From contig CALFSF010000188.1 of assembly GCA_937917025.1 (NCBI GenBank), forward strand, positions 1-18,099: 18,099 nucleotides of DNA. The letters run 5' to 3'. The notes below the pieces were generated by a model. It had not been told where the DNA came from and did not search any database. It saw only the letters and a program-made list of their open reading frames with translations. The first letter of the stretch is position 1. Every line of letters starts with the position of its first letter. The translations under genes were made by a program, and so were the position numbers. Shown here in pieces: positions 7,820 to 16,246 of this stretch. This DNA is from an uncultured Paraburkholderia sp. (GTDB lineage Bacteria; Pseudomonadota; Gammaproteobacteria; Burkholderiales; Burkholderiaceae).

Positions 7820-8284
7820 ATGACGCGACTGCTGGTTCTGCACGGCCCCAACCTCAACCTTCTCGGCACCCGGGAACCCGAGGTCTATGGGCGCGTGACG
7901 TTGCCGCAGATCGATCAGGCGCTGGCTGACCGTGCCGCCGAAGCCGGCGTTGAACTCGCGACCTTCCAGAGCAATCACGAAGGCGCGATCGTCGACCGGA
8001 TCCACGCGGCACGCACCGAATCAACCGGTTTCATTCTGATCAATCCCGCCGCGTACACGCACACCAGCGTGGCCATTCGGGACGCACTGGCGGGGGTCGG
8101 CATCCCGTTCGTCGAGATTCATCTGTCGAACGTGCATCGTCGCGAACCGTTCCGGCATCACTCGTATCTCTCCGACCAGGCCGAAGGAGTCATCTGCGGC
8201 CTTGGCTGGAAGGGATATCTGTACGCACTCGAATTCGCACTCGACCGGCTGTCCACGGGGCAGTCCGGCGCAGCGCGCGGCTGA
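7820..8284 (+). CDS. aroQ: Type II 3-dehydroquinate dehydratase
   Basis: This dodecameric cytoplasmic enzyme dehydrates 3-dehydroquinate to 3-dehydroshikimate, the substrate of AroE encoded at 1026-1907. It has 154 residues. The N-terminal HGPNLNLLGTREPEVYG (8-24) carries R18 and the catalytic Y23. N75 and H81 lie in INPAAYTHTS, the catalytic H101 in EIHLSN, and R112 in REPFRHHS. This is the type II enzyme, unrelated to E. coli AroD. The ATG at 7820 follows GGAAATAGAAG. The accBC genes follow 71 bp downstream, and the arrangement aroQ-accB-accC is common in proteobacteria, so read-through is likely. Confidence 0.97.
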   Translation: MTRLLVLHGPNLNLLGTREPEVYGRVTLPQIDQALADRAAEAGVELATFQSNHEGAIVDRIHAARTESTGFILINPAAYTHTSVAIRDALAGVGIPFVEIHLSNVHRREPFRHHSYLSDQAEGVICGLGWKGYLYALEFALDRLSTGQSGAARG

Positions 8285-8355
8285 CTCCAATACAACCAAT
8301 TCAGCGCCGGACGTCATCGAACGCCGGCACTTCACGCATTGAAAGGGGATGCCCA

Positions 8356-8826
8356 ATGGATCTACGTAAACTCAAGACTCTGATCGACCTCGTTTCCGAG
8401 TCCGGTATTTCGGAACTGGAAGTGACCGAGGGCGAAGGCAAGGTTCGCATCGTCAAGAATGCACCGCCGGTTTACGTGCAGCCGTCCACTTCGTACGCGC
8501 CGCAATACGCCGGCCCGGCACCGCTCCAGGGCGCGGCGCCCGACGCGCCTGCCGCGGGCGCACCGGCCACGCCGGCTCCGGCCGCGCCGCAAGGCCACGT
8601 GGTGACGTCGCCGATGGTCGGCACGTTCTACCGCGCGCCGTCGCCGGGCTCGGATCCGTTCGTCCAGGTGGGCGACACGGTGAAGGAAGGCCAGACGATC
8701 TGCATCATCGAAGCGATGAAGCTGCTGAACGAAATCGAATCCGACCAGTCGGGTGTGATCAAGGAAATCCTCGTCGAGAACGGCCAGGCGGTCGAATACG
8801 GCCAGCCGCTCTTCGTGGTCGGCTAA
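8356..8826 (+). CDS. accB: Biotin carboxyl carrier protein of acetyl-CoA carboxylase
   Basis: AccB carries the biotin that shuttles the carboxyl group between AccC and the AccAD transferase in fatty acid synthesis. It has 156 residues. The N-terminal helical part (1-35) is followed by a flexible Ala/Pro-rich linker (about 37-80), then the biotinyl domain (about 81-156). The biotinylation motif EAMKL puts biotin on K122, and the protruding thumb YRAPSPGSDP is at 92-101. AAGGGGAT lies 6-13 bases before the ATG as a strong ribosome binding site. accC follows after 126 bp. Confidence 0.97.
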   Translation: MDLRKLKTLIDLVSESGISELEVTEGEGKVRIVKNAPPVYVQPSTSYAPQYAGPAPLQGAAPDAPAAGAPATPAPAAPQGHVVTSPMVGTFYRAPSPGSDPFVQVGDTVKEGQTICIIEAMKLLNEIESDQSGVIKEILVENGQAVEYGQPLFVVG

Positions 8827-8952
8827 CCGGCGCGTTTTCCGTATCAGCCGTCGGCGCGCGCCTCTACCGCGTGCGCAACCGATCCTCTGAGGCAGTCGCT
8901 GAGTCGTGGTCAACTCGCGCCGCGGCGCCCATTGATGAGTCGAAAATCCGCT

Positions 8953-10320
<1,368 letters not shown>

Positions 10321-10323
10321 GCA

Positions 10324-11226
10324 ATGAGTTACCGGGAACTGATCGTCGAGCTGGAACGCGAGCACGCGGAGGATCTCTCCGACGCGCTGCTCGAGCTGGG
10401 CGCGCTGTCCGTGTCGGTCGAAGACGCGGACGCCGACACGCCCGACGAGCAGCCGCTTTTCGGCGAGCCCGGTCTCACGCCTGAGCGCACCGCATGGCAG
10501 CGCTCGCGCGTGATCGCCTTGCTCGCGGCGGAGCACGACCCGGCCGTGCTGCTCGCCGCCGCATCGAACCAGCTGGGTCTCGCCGCGACGCCGTCGTTCA
10601 CGGTGCGCGACGTCGAGGATCAGGACTGGGTGCGGCTCACACAGTCGCAGTTCGATCCGATTCCGGTCGGCGAGCGGATCTGGGTCGTGCCGTCCTGGCA
10701 CGACGCGCCGGACCCCGACGCGCTCGTGCTCGAACTCGATCCGGGCCTGGCGTTCGGCACCGGCAGCCATCCGACGACGCGTCTTTGCATGGAATGGCTC
10801 GAACAGAACGTTCAGCAGGATCAATCCGTGCTCGATTACGGCTGCGGCTCCGGCATTCTCGCGATCCTTGCGAAGAAGTGCGGTGCGAACCCGGTATTCG
10901 GCATCGATATCGATCCGCAGGCGGTCGAATCGGCCCGCCAGAACAGCGAGCGCAACCGCGCGGAAGTCACGTACGGCCTGCCCGATGCGTGCCCGGCGGG
11001 CGAGTTCGATATCGTCGTCGCGAATATCCTGTCGAATCCGCTGAAGCTGATGGCGTCGATGCTCGCGTCGAAGGTCAAACCGGGCGGTCGCCTTGCGCTG
11101 TCGGGCATTCTCGCGCGGCAGGCGGACGAGGTCGCGCGTGTCTACGAGCGCTGGATCGACATCTCCGTCTGGCGTGAACACGAAGGCTGGGTCTGCCTCC
11201 CGGGGACCCGACGCGAAAGCCATTAG
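10324..11226 (+). CDS. prmA: Ribosomal protein L11 methyltransferase
   Basis: PrmA uses S-adenosylmethionine to methylate amino groups of ribosomal protein L11. It has 300 residues. The N-terminal L11-recognition domain (about 1-95) begins MSYRELIVEL. The linker/active-site stretch DPGLAFGTGSHPTT is at 139-152, SAM motif I VLDYGCGSGILAI at 169-181, the acidic loop GIDIDPQAV at 193-201, and NILSNPL at 234-240. The ATG lies 3 nt after the accC stop, so it is almost certainly translated from the accBC transcript. A TAGAAT hexamer overlaps its stop codon and could promote the next gene. Confidence 0.96.
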   Translation: MSYRELIVELEREHAEDLSDALLELGALSVSVEDADADTPDEQPLFGEPGLTPERTAWQRSRVIALLAAEHDPAVLLAAASNQLGLAATPSFTVRDVEDQDWVRLTQSQFDPIPVGERIWVVPSWHDAPDPDALVLELDPGLAFGTGSHPTTRLCMEWLEQNVQQDQSVLDYGCGSGILAILAKKCGANPVFGIDIDPQAVESARQNSERNRAEVTYGLPDACPAGEFDIVVANILSNPLKLMASMLASKVKPGGRLALSGILARQADEVARVYERWIDISVWREHEGWVCLPGTRRESH

Positions 11227-11274
11227 AATAGGCCGTATCGTCCACTTCAACGCCCTCAGGGTTCCCGGCTCAAT

Positions 11275-12780
11275 ATGCTCCTGGCGACGCGCTGTCCTTT
11301 CTGCGAAACAGTTTTCCGACTCCAGCCGGCGCATCTTTCGCTGCGGCGCGGGCTCGTGCGCTGCGGACATTGTCACGAGGTTTTTGACGCGTCCAGCAGC
11401 CTGTATGAGACCACCGACGGCGATCTGACCCGCGCGACGCCGGTCGGCCCGGATGTCGCGGCGGCATTGATCGCCGGTTCCGACCCGAAGCGGGAAACCG
11501 TTTCCGCTCGCATGCCGGAGTCTGTTCAGGAACCCGCTCAAGAGCCCGAAGCGCAACACGATGCAGTGGCGGACGAAGCGAACGCACGTCCGCACACCGA
11601 CATACCCACGGAAGCGGCGCCGCATTCATCGCCCGCCGCGTCCGCCGAACCGCGCGCGGCAGATGAGCCGCAGTTCCCCGTCGAAACGCCGGAGCCGGTC
11701 GAGCCGCCTGCGCCGCTCGAAACGTCCACCCACGTCGAAACGCACACGCCGATCGAGCCTCACACGCCCACGTTCGAGGATGCCCATCAGCACTCCGGCG
11801 ACACGCCGAACTTCCGCACCGATGCCTGGAACCCGTGGGCGCCCGCGCCGGACGCGCTGATCGATGACCGTCTGCGTCACAGCACGAAGAATCTCCCCTA
11901 TCGCCCGCTGTCCGAATCCGCGATGGCAAAGCTGAAGATCGCGATCGAACGCGAAGCGGCGGAGCACGCGGCGCACAACGGGTCGGCGGCGGCACCCGGA
12001 CACGATTTCGCCGCGACACATGAGCCGCTGCATGAGCCGCTGCATGAGCCGATCAACGGCCGCCGGATGGCCGATGATCGCGACACCCCGCGTGCCCGCG
12101 CGGACGAACCGGCGATCGAGGAACAGGCCGAACCGACGTTCGCGACCACGCCGGCCGCCGATGCGATCTATCCGGAGACGCGCGGCAGCGAGCCGCGTTT
12201 CACGTCGCCCGCGCCCGCATCGTTTGCCGCGCCGCCCGATCACGACGAAGACGCGGAACCGTTCGCCGTCGTCCGCGAGACGCGCGAGGCCGCGCCACGC
12301 CGCACCGGCTGGATCATTCTCGGCTCGCTCGCCGCCCTTATTCTGTTCGTCGCGCTGATCGCGCAGCTTGCGTGGTGGCAGCGCGAAACCGTAATGGTCT
12401 ACTGGCCCGGTTCGCAGCCGCTTTACGCGCAGGCCTGCGCGCAGCTCGGCTGCACCGTCGCGCCGCCGCGCGATATCGACGGCCTGCAGGTCGAGCCGTC
12501 CGATCTGCGTCAGGTGGACGGCCCGCACAAGCTCGAACTGAAAATGCCGCTGCGAAACCGTTTTGGCATTGCGCTGGCGTATCCGGCAATCGAGCTCACG
12601 CTGCTCGATGCGCAGAGCAATATCGCGATCCGCCGCGTGCTGTGGCCGCAGGACTATGTGACGCCGGGCACGTCGATCGCCGCGGGCCTGCCGGCCCACG
12701 CGACGCAGACGATGATCGTGCGTCTCGACACCGGCGACGCCGTCGCATCGAATTTCCGTGTGCAGATTTTTTACCCCTGA
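11275..12780 (+). CDS. Zinc-ribbon, single-pass membrane protein with DUF3426-type C-terminus
   Basis: This 501-residue protein has an N-terminal MJ0042-type zinc ribbon with four cysteines (C7, C10, C30, C33: CPFC and CGHC). A long low-complexity Pro/Glu/Thr/Ala-rich region (about 75-340) is probably disordered. A single membrane helix lies at about 345-368 (GWIILGSLAALILFVALIAQ). The periplasmic C-terminal part has the features of DUF3426. A membrane-tethered cytosolic zinc ribbon suggests binding of a nucleic acid or protein near the inner membrane, but its role is unknown. It lies 48 bp after prmA, as in many Burkholderiaceae. Three tandem HEPL/HEPI repeats occur at residues 249-260. Confidence 0.88.
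   Translation: MLLATRCPFCETVFRLQPAHLSLRRGLVRCGHCHEVFDASSSLYETTDGDLTRATPVGPDVAAALIAGSDPKRETVSARMPESVQEPAQEPEAQHDAVADEANARPHTDIPTEAAPHSSPAASAEPRAADEPQFPVETPEPVEPPAPLETSTHVETHTPIEPHTPTFEDAHQHSGDTPNFRTDAWNPWAPAPDALIDDRLRHSTKNLPYRPLSESAMAKLKIAIEREAAEHAAHNGSAAAPGHDFAATHEPLHEPLHEPINGRRMADDRDTPRARADEPAIEEQAEPTFATTPAADAIYPETRGSEPRFTSPAPASFAAPPDHDEDAEPFAVVRETREAAPRRTGWIILGSLAALILFVALIAQLAWWQRETVMVYWPGSQPLYAQACAQLGCTVAPPRDIDGLQVEPSDLRQVDGPHKLELKMPLRNRFGIALAYPAIELTLLDAQSNIAIRRVLWPQDYVTPGTSIAAGLPAHATQTMIVRLDTGDAVASNFRVQIFYP
12019..12054 (+). repeat. Three tandem 12-bp repeats (HEPL/HEPL/HEPI)
   Basis: CATGAGCCGCTG is repeated exactly twice (12019-12030, 12031-12042), followed by CATGAGCCGATC (12043-12054). 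It stays in frame and encodes His-Glu-Pro-Leu/Ile within the disordered part of the zinc-ribbon protein. The near-identity at DNA level suggests recent slippage expansion, so the copy number may vary between strains. Confidence 0.85.
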
Positions 12781-12896
12781 CGTTTGCCGCGCCGCCGACG
12801 TCCTGGACGCGGTGAACGCAGTCCTAACGCATCTCTCGCGCGCCCGGTGAACCGGGTGCATTTCACGTCAACGATGACGCATTTCCGGAGCACAAC

Positions 12897-13397
12897 ATGA
12901 GTCAAGTCACGCTGGGTGGTAACCCGATCGAAGTAGGCGGTACGTTCCCGTCGGCCGGCCAGAAGGCACCCGCTTTCTCGCTCGTCGGCAAGGATCTGAA
13001 GCCCGTCACGCTCGCCGATTTCGCCGGCAGGCGCAAGGTGCTCAACATCGTCCCGAGCCTCGACACGCCGACCTGCGCCACGTCGACGCGCAAGTTCAAC
13101 GAAGCCGCCGGCAAGCTCGCGAACACCGCGGTCATCGTGGTGTCGGGCGACCTGCCGTTCGCGGCAACGCGCTTCTGCACGACCGAAGGCATCGAGAACG
13201 TGGTGACGGCCTCGACGTTCCGCGGCCATGATTTCGCGAAGGCGTACGGCGTCGACGTGACGAGCGGCCCGCTGACCGGCCTGACGGCGCGCGCGGTCGT
13301 CGTGATCGACGAGAACGACACCGTCGTGCATGCGGAACTCGTCGGCGAGATCAAGAACGAGCCGAACTACGACGCAGCGCTCGGCGCGCTGAAGTAA
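12897..13397 (+). CDS. tpx: Thiol peroxidase (atypical 2-Cys peroxiredoxin)
   Basis: Tpx reduces hydrogen and alkyl peroxides using thioredoxin. It has 166 residues, the standard length. The peroxidatic cysteine C60 lies in PSLDTPTCATSTRKF (53-67) and the resolving cysteine C94 in FCTTEGI, the spacing expected for an atypical 2-Cys Tpx. The ATG at 12897 has GGAG seven bases upstream. It lies 116 bp after the zinc-ribbon gene and is followed by a GC-rich hairpin with a short T-run, so it probably forms its own unit or ends the preceding one. Confidence 0.97.
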   Translation: MSQVTLGGNPIEVGGTFPSAGQKAPAFSLVGKDLKPVTLADFAGRRKVLNIVPSLDTPTCATSTRKFNEAAGKLANTAVIVVSGDLPFAATRFCTTEGIENVVTASTFRGHDFAKAYGVDVTSGPLTGLTARAVVVIDENDTVVHAELVGEIKNEPNYDAALGALK

Positions 13398-13418
13398 ATC
13401 CCTGCCGCACAGGGGTCC

Positions 13419-13443
13419 GCGCCGCGCATCCGCGCGGCGCTTT
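13419..13443 (+). terminator. Probable rho-independent terminator after tpx
   Basis: GCGCCGCGC (13419-13427) and GCGCGGCGC (13432-13440) form a perfect 9-bp stem with the 4-nt loop ATCC, followed by TTT. The T-run is short, but the stem is strong and begins 22 bp after the tpx stop codon. Confidence 0.65.
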
Positions 13444-13519
13444 CACATCCGGCCTCGTGCCGGGGTGCGGGGCATGGACGCCGCGGCGCTTACCAACAAA
13501 ATTGACAGGAACGTTAGCC

Positions 13520-14458
13520 TTGGCCACGCTCATTTGCGGTTCGCTCGCCTACGACAACATCATGACCTTCGAGGGTCGCTTTCGGGAACACATCCTGCCT
13601 GAGCAGGTTCATATCCTGAACGTGAGCTTTCTCGTGCCGACGATGCGCCGGGAGTTCGGCGGCTGCGCCGGCAACATCGCGTATTCGCTGAATCTGCTCG
13701 GCGGCGACGCGCGCATCATGGCGACGATGGGCGCCGTCGACGCACAGCTTTACATGGACCGCTTCGCGAGCCTCGGCCTGTCGACGGAACACGTGCGCGT
13801 GCTGCCGGACACGTACTCCGCGCAGGCGATGATCACGACCGACCTCGAAAACAACCAGATCACCGCGTTCCACCCGGGCGCGATGATGCAGTCGCACGTG
13901 AACCATGCGGGCGAAGCGAAGGGCATCACGCTCGGTATCGTCGCGCCGGATGGCTTCGACGGCATGATCCAGCACTCGGAAGAACTCGCCGCGGCGGGCG
14001 TGCCGTTCATCTTCGATCCGGGCCAGGGGCTGCCGCTGTTCGACGGCGCGTCGCTGCGGCGCATGATTGAACTTGCCACTTACGTGGCAGTCAATGATTA
14101 CGAAGCTGCGCTCGTCAGCGACAAGACGGGCTGGTCGGTCGAAGAAATCGCGAGCCGCGTCGATGCGCTGATCGTCACGCGCGGCGAACAGGGCGCGCAC
14201 ATCCACCACGCCGGCACGATCGAAGAGATCCCGGCCGTCACCGCGAAGCAGGTGCTGGATCCGACGGGTTGCGGCGACGCGTTCCGCGGCGGCCTGCTCT
14301 ACGGCATCGAAAACAATCTCGGCTGGGCCACGACGGGCCGTCTCGCGAGCCTGATGGGCGCCCTCAAGATCGAACATCAGGGTCCGCAGAACTATGCGCC
14401 TTCACGTGCGCAGATCAACGAACGATTCAAGCAGGCGTTTGGATACGACCTGCCGTAA
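13520..14458 (+). CDS. PfkB/ribokinase-family carbohydrate or nucleoside kinase
   Basis: This is a cytoplasmic kinase of the PfkB family that transfers ATP phosphate to a sugar or nucleoside hydroxyl. I chose the TTG at 13520 (MATLICGSLAYDNI, 312 residues): AGGAA at 13507-13511 is well placed, and the protein then begins at the family's first beta strand. The in-frame codons further upstream would add 21 residues with no family resemblance. The substrate-side GGCAGNIAYSLNLLGG is at 47-62. The C-terminal signature DPTGCGDAFRGG is at 247-258, with D253 as catalytic base. Adenosine-kinase-like annotation is common for such proteins, but the substrate cannot be fixed here. Its TAA stop overlaps an ATG at 14459, and the lipoprotein gene starts 18 bp downstream. 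Confidence 0.92.
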   Translation: MATLICGSLAYDNIMTFEGRFREHILPEQVHILNVSFLVPTMRREFGGCAGNIAYSLNLLGGDARIMATMGAVDAQLYMDRFASLGLSTEHVRVLPDTYSAQAMITTDLENNQITAFHPGAMMQSHVNHAGEAKGITLGIVAPDGFDGMIQHSEELAAAGVPFIFDPGQGLPLFDGASLRRMIELATYVAVNDYEAALVSDKTGWSVEEIASRVDALIVTRGEQGAHIHHAGTIEEIPAVTAKQVLDPTGCGDAFRGGLLYGIENNLGWATTGRLASLMGALKIEHQGPQNYAPSRAQINERFKQAFGYDLP

Positions 14459-14476
14459 ATGAGTGGAGTGAAGGGC

Positions 14477-14953
14477 ATGAAAACGACGGGTCGCCTGGTA
14501 GTCGCGACGATAATCGCCGCTTCAGCGGTCATGACAGGCTGCGCGTACAACAGCAGTTCGGCCGACGTCTACACGGCGTCCCAGGCGCAACGTGAAGAAA
14601 CGGTGCGCCTCGGCACCGTCGAGAGCGTGCGCGCCGTGAAGATCAGCTCGAACAACGGGCAGCCGAGCGGCCTGGGTGCGATCGGCGGTGGCGCGCTCGG
14701 TGCGGTGGCCGGCAGCACGATCGGCGGCGGCACGGGCTCGATCGTGACGGGCATCGTCGGCGGCCTCGTTGGCGCGGTGGCGGGCAACGCGGTAGAAAAC
14801 GGCGTGGCAATGCGCGACGGCGTCGAAATTACCGTGCGGCTCGACAACGGCGACCTGCGTGCGATCACGCAGAGCGCCACGGGCGAAATCTTCCGCGCGG
14901 GCGAGCGCGTGCGTCTGCTGTCGAGCGGCGGCGTGACGCGCGTCACGCACTGA
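14477..14953 (+). CDS. Glycine-zipper outer-membrane lipoprotein (SlyB / 17-kDa antigen type)
   Basis: This is a predicted lipoprotein of 158 residues. The signal peptide ends with lipobox VMTGC, lipidated at C22. A glycine-zipper domain (about residues 65-105, with repeats such as GAIGGGALGAVAG and GIVGGLVGAVAG) matches the SlyB/Rickettsia 17-kDa surface antigen class, which sits in the outer membrane and supports envelope integrity. A short beta-rich C-terminus follows. I chose the ATG at 14477 because GGAG (14465-14468) is eight bases upstream and the peptide then has a normal MKTTGR start. The in-frame ATG at 14459, overlapping the kinase stop, would add MSGVKG before the charged residues. 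Confidence 0.92.
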   Translation: MKTTGRLVVATIIAASAVMTGCAYNSSSADVYTASQAQREETVRLGTVESVRAVKISSNNGQPSGLGAIGGGALGAVAGSTIGGGTGSIVTGIVGGLVGAVAGNAVENGVAMRDGVEITVRLDNGDLRAITQSATGEIFRAGERVRLLSSGGVTRVTH

Positions 14954-14992
14954 CGATCGAGGCGATCCGCCTGCCCTGAACACACCCCTCTT

Positions 14993-15028
14993 GAGCCACG
15001 ACGACATGATTCGATGTCGAAGTGGCTC
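14993..15028. repeat. Long imperfect stem-loop downstream of lipoprotein gene
   Basis: GAGCCAC (14993-14999) pairs with GTGGCTC (15022-15028). Inside, CGACAT (15002-15007) pairs with ATGTCG (15014-15019) around a 6-nt loop, with a 2x2 internal loop between the two helices. This gives 13 bp in all. No T-run follows on either strand, so it is not a canonical intrinsic terminator. It could protect the 3' end of the lipoprotein mRNA or end it with help from Rho. Confidence 0.55.
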
Positions 15029-15054
15029 CGGTCGCGCGGCAAAACCAGCAGACG

Positions 15055-15088
15055 AAAAAAATCCCGCCACCGCTAAACCGGTGACGGG
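15055..15088 (-). terminator. Rho-independent terminator for the histone H1-like gene
   Basis: Read on the minus strand, CCCGTCACCG and CGGTGGCGGG form a 10-bp stem with one G-T wobble around a 6-nt loop (plus-strand arms 15063-15072 and 15079-15088). It is followed by A and then seven T's (plus-strand A-run 15055-15061). This is a textbook intrinsic terminator about 70 bp after the H1-like stop codon. Confidence 0.88.
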
Positions 15089-15092
15089 ACGG

Positions 15093-15118
15093 TGATTGGG
15101 TCCTGTTCTACCCAATCA
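15093..15118. repeat. 9-bp perfect inverted repeat next to the terminator
   Basis: TGATTGGGT (15093-15101) and ACCCAATCA (15110-15118) are exact reverse complements with an 8-nt loop. It lies in the 3' untranslated region of the minus-strand H1-like transcript, just before the terminator. It has no T-run of its own. Confidence 0.6.
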
Positions 15119-15158
15119 TCGGACACATCGCGATGTGCCTGATTACTGCTTCAGCGTC

Positions 15159-15791
15159 TTACGGACGGCTGCCGGTCGGAAACGGCCATGCGGCAGCCGG
15201 GTTCAACGCGGTCTTCACCGTTGCAGCCGGTGCACTCGATGCAGCAGGCGCAGCGGGAGCAGGGGCAGCCTTCTTCGAGACAGCCTTCTTCGCAGGGGCA
15301 GCCTTCTTCGCAGGAGCAGCCTTCTTGGCAGGGGCAGCCTTCTTGGCGGCAGCCTTCTTCGCAGGGGCAGCCTTTTTGGCAGCAGCCTTTTTAGCAGGCG
15401 CCTTTTTAGCAGCAGCCTTCTTCGCAGGCGCAGCTTTCTTCGCTGCGGCCTTCTTCGCCGGTGCTGCCTTTTTGGCAACCTTCTTCGCTGCAACCTTCTT
15501 CGCAGGCGCCTTCTTCGCAGCGGCCTTCTTCGCCGGTGCTGCCTTCTTCGCTGCAACCTTCTTCACAGCGACTTTCCGTGCAGCAACTTTCTTCGCTGCA
15601 ACCTTCTTCGCCGGCGCTGCCTTCTTCGCTGCGACCTTCTTCACTGCCACTTTCTTCGCTGCAACTTTCTTCGCCGCAACCTTCTTCACTGCGACTTTCT
15701 TAACGGCTGCCTTCTTTGCCGGTGCAGCTTTCTTTGCAGCGACTTTCTTTGCCGGGGCTTTCTTCGCGGCGGCTTTTTTTGCAGTTGCCAT
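15159..15791 (-). CDS. Histone H1-like Lys/Ala/Pro-repeat DNA-binding protein
   Basis: This is a 210-residue very basic protein made almost wholly of short KKAA, KKVAA and KKAAPA repeats (about residues 4-180). It resembles eukaryotic histone H1 tails and bacterial H1-like proteins (Bordetella BpH1, Pseudomonas AlgP, chlamydial HctB), so it is expected to bind and compact DNA. It ends with a non-repetitive Ala/Pro-rich tail and the motif LNPAAAWPFPTG. Two adjacent ATGs exist; AAGGAG (15798-15803) stands 6 nt from the second (15791) and only 3 from the first (15794), so I prefer 15791. It has its own strong terminator. Repeat number is likely to vary between strains. Confidence 0.9.
   Translation of the reverse strand: MATAKKAAAKKAPAKKVAAKKAAPAKKAAVKKVAVKKVAAKKVAAKKVAVKKVAAKKAAPAKKVAAKKVAARKVAVKKVAAKKAAPAKKAAAKKAPAKKVAAKKVAKKAAPAKKAAAKKAAPAKKAAAKKAPAKKAAAKKAAPAKKAAAKKAAPAKKAAPAKKAAPAKKAVSKKAAPAPAAPAASSAPAATVKTALNPAAAWPFPTGSRP
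15260..15785. repeat. Degenerate short tandem repeats encoding KKAA/KKAAPA units
   Basis: On the plus strand this is a run of GCAGCCTTCTTCGCAGGG-like and GCAACCTTCTTCGCTG-like units, mostly 12- or 15-bp steps. Near-identical consecutive copies, for example in 15285-15330, imply slippage or unequal recombination. All steps keep the reading frame of the H1-like protein. Confidence 0.85.
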
Positions 15792-15946
15792 CATTTTCTC
15801 CTTCAGGTTTTCAGATGAGAGTCAGTTCAAACAACACCCTTCGTCAAAACCCGCTTCCCGCGGACGCTTCTCAGGGCGCGCGCTACGAAGCGGGCTATTC
15901 ATCGGCGTACGCAGGTGCAGCGCGCTTACGCTAATGAATGCGGTAA

Positions 15947-15976
15947 GGCGCGCGGTGCCATACGGCACCGCGCGCC
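15947..15976 (-). terminator. Very strong 13-bp hairpin, possible end of nrd transcript
   Basis: GGCGCGCGGTGCC (15947-15959) and GGCACCGCGCGCC (15964-15976) are perfect complements around a 4-nt loop. On the minus strand it is followed only by TTACCGCATT, so the T-run is weak. It lies about 270 bp downstream of the nrdB stop and 150 bp upstream of the H1-like start. It may end nrdAB transcription, but the distance and poor T-run make this tentative. Confidence 0.45.
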
Positions 15977-15985
15977 AGATCTGGT

Positions 15986-16006
15986 CGGCGTCGGATTCCG
16001 ACGCCG
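15986..16006. repeat. Second adjacent hairpin (9-10 bp)
   Basis: CGGCGTCGG (15986-15994) and CCGACGCCG (15998-16006) are exact reverse complements around ATT. It is only nine bases from the 13-bp hairpin, so the two form a tandem pair between nrdB and the H1-like gene. Confidence 0.6.
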
Positions 16007-16246
16007 GCAATTGCTTGATCGAACCCCTGGCCCTATGGCCAGCGGCTTTTTCCGGGGGGAAGTTTGCCCATCCCACTGAAGGGTTCGCAAAGTGCCTGTC
16101 ATCGTCGTGGGCCATGGCCATCGAGGCACATGGCGCACCGGGCGTGCTTTGCATCAGGCGTTCCTGCTCCTAACCTTATGTGCCACCGACGGCCATGAGC
16201 GGCCGGCGGCATCCCCATCGATTTCGTCTACGACACGACTCCCGGC

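Larger units (their letters stand above)
15792..16246. other. 455-bp non-coding region between nrdB and the H1-like gene
   Basis: No convincing gene lies here. Short open frames on both strands run through the hairpins and lack ribosome binding sites. It contains two strong stem-loops (15947-15976 and 15986-16006), and GGCACAT/ATGTGCC arms (16125-16131, 16178-16184) bounding a 46-nt interval. There is also a weak CTGGCC/GGCCAG hairpin (16027-16042) followed by five T's on the plus strand. The promoter of the H1-like gene should lie in its left part, but I see no good -35/-10 pair. A small RNA cannot be excluded. Confidence 0.6.

Noticed and set aside
13502..13507. Perfect TTGACA as a -35 box before the PfkB kinase
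   Set aside because: A partner -10 would fall inside the coding sequence, and no suitable hexamer is found there; the site overlaps the ribosome binding region instead.
16027..16051. CTGGCC/GGCCAG hairpin followed by five T's as a plus-strand terminator
   Set aside because: The stem is only 6 bp, the T-run is offset by four bases, and no plus-strand gene ends nearby.
15822..16154. 110-codon minus-strand frame between nrdB and the H1-like gene
   Set aside because: It runs through both strong hairpins, shows no recognisable family pattern, and has no good ribosome binding site.
15133..16173. 346-codon plus-strand frame rich in Phe/Ala opposite the H1-like gene
   Set aside because: It is the reverse complement of the Lys/Ala repeat array; it has no signal peptide or plausible membrane pattern, and the minus strand has a strong ribosome binding site and terminator.
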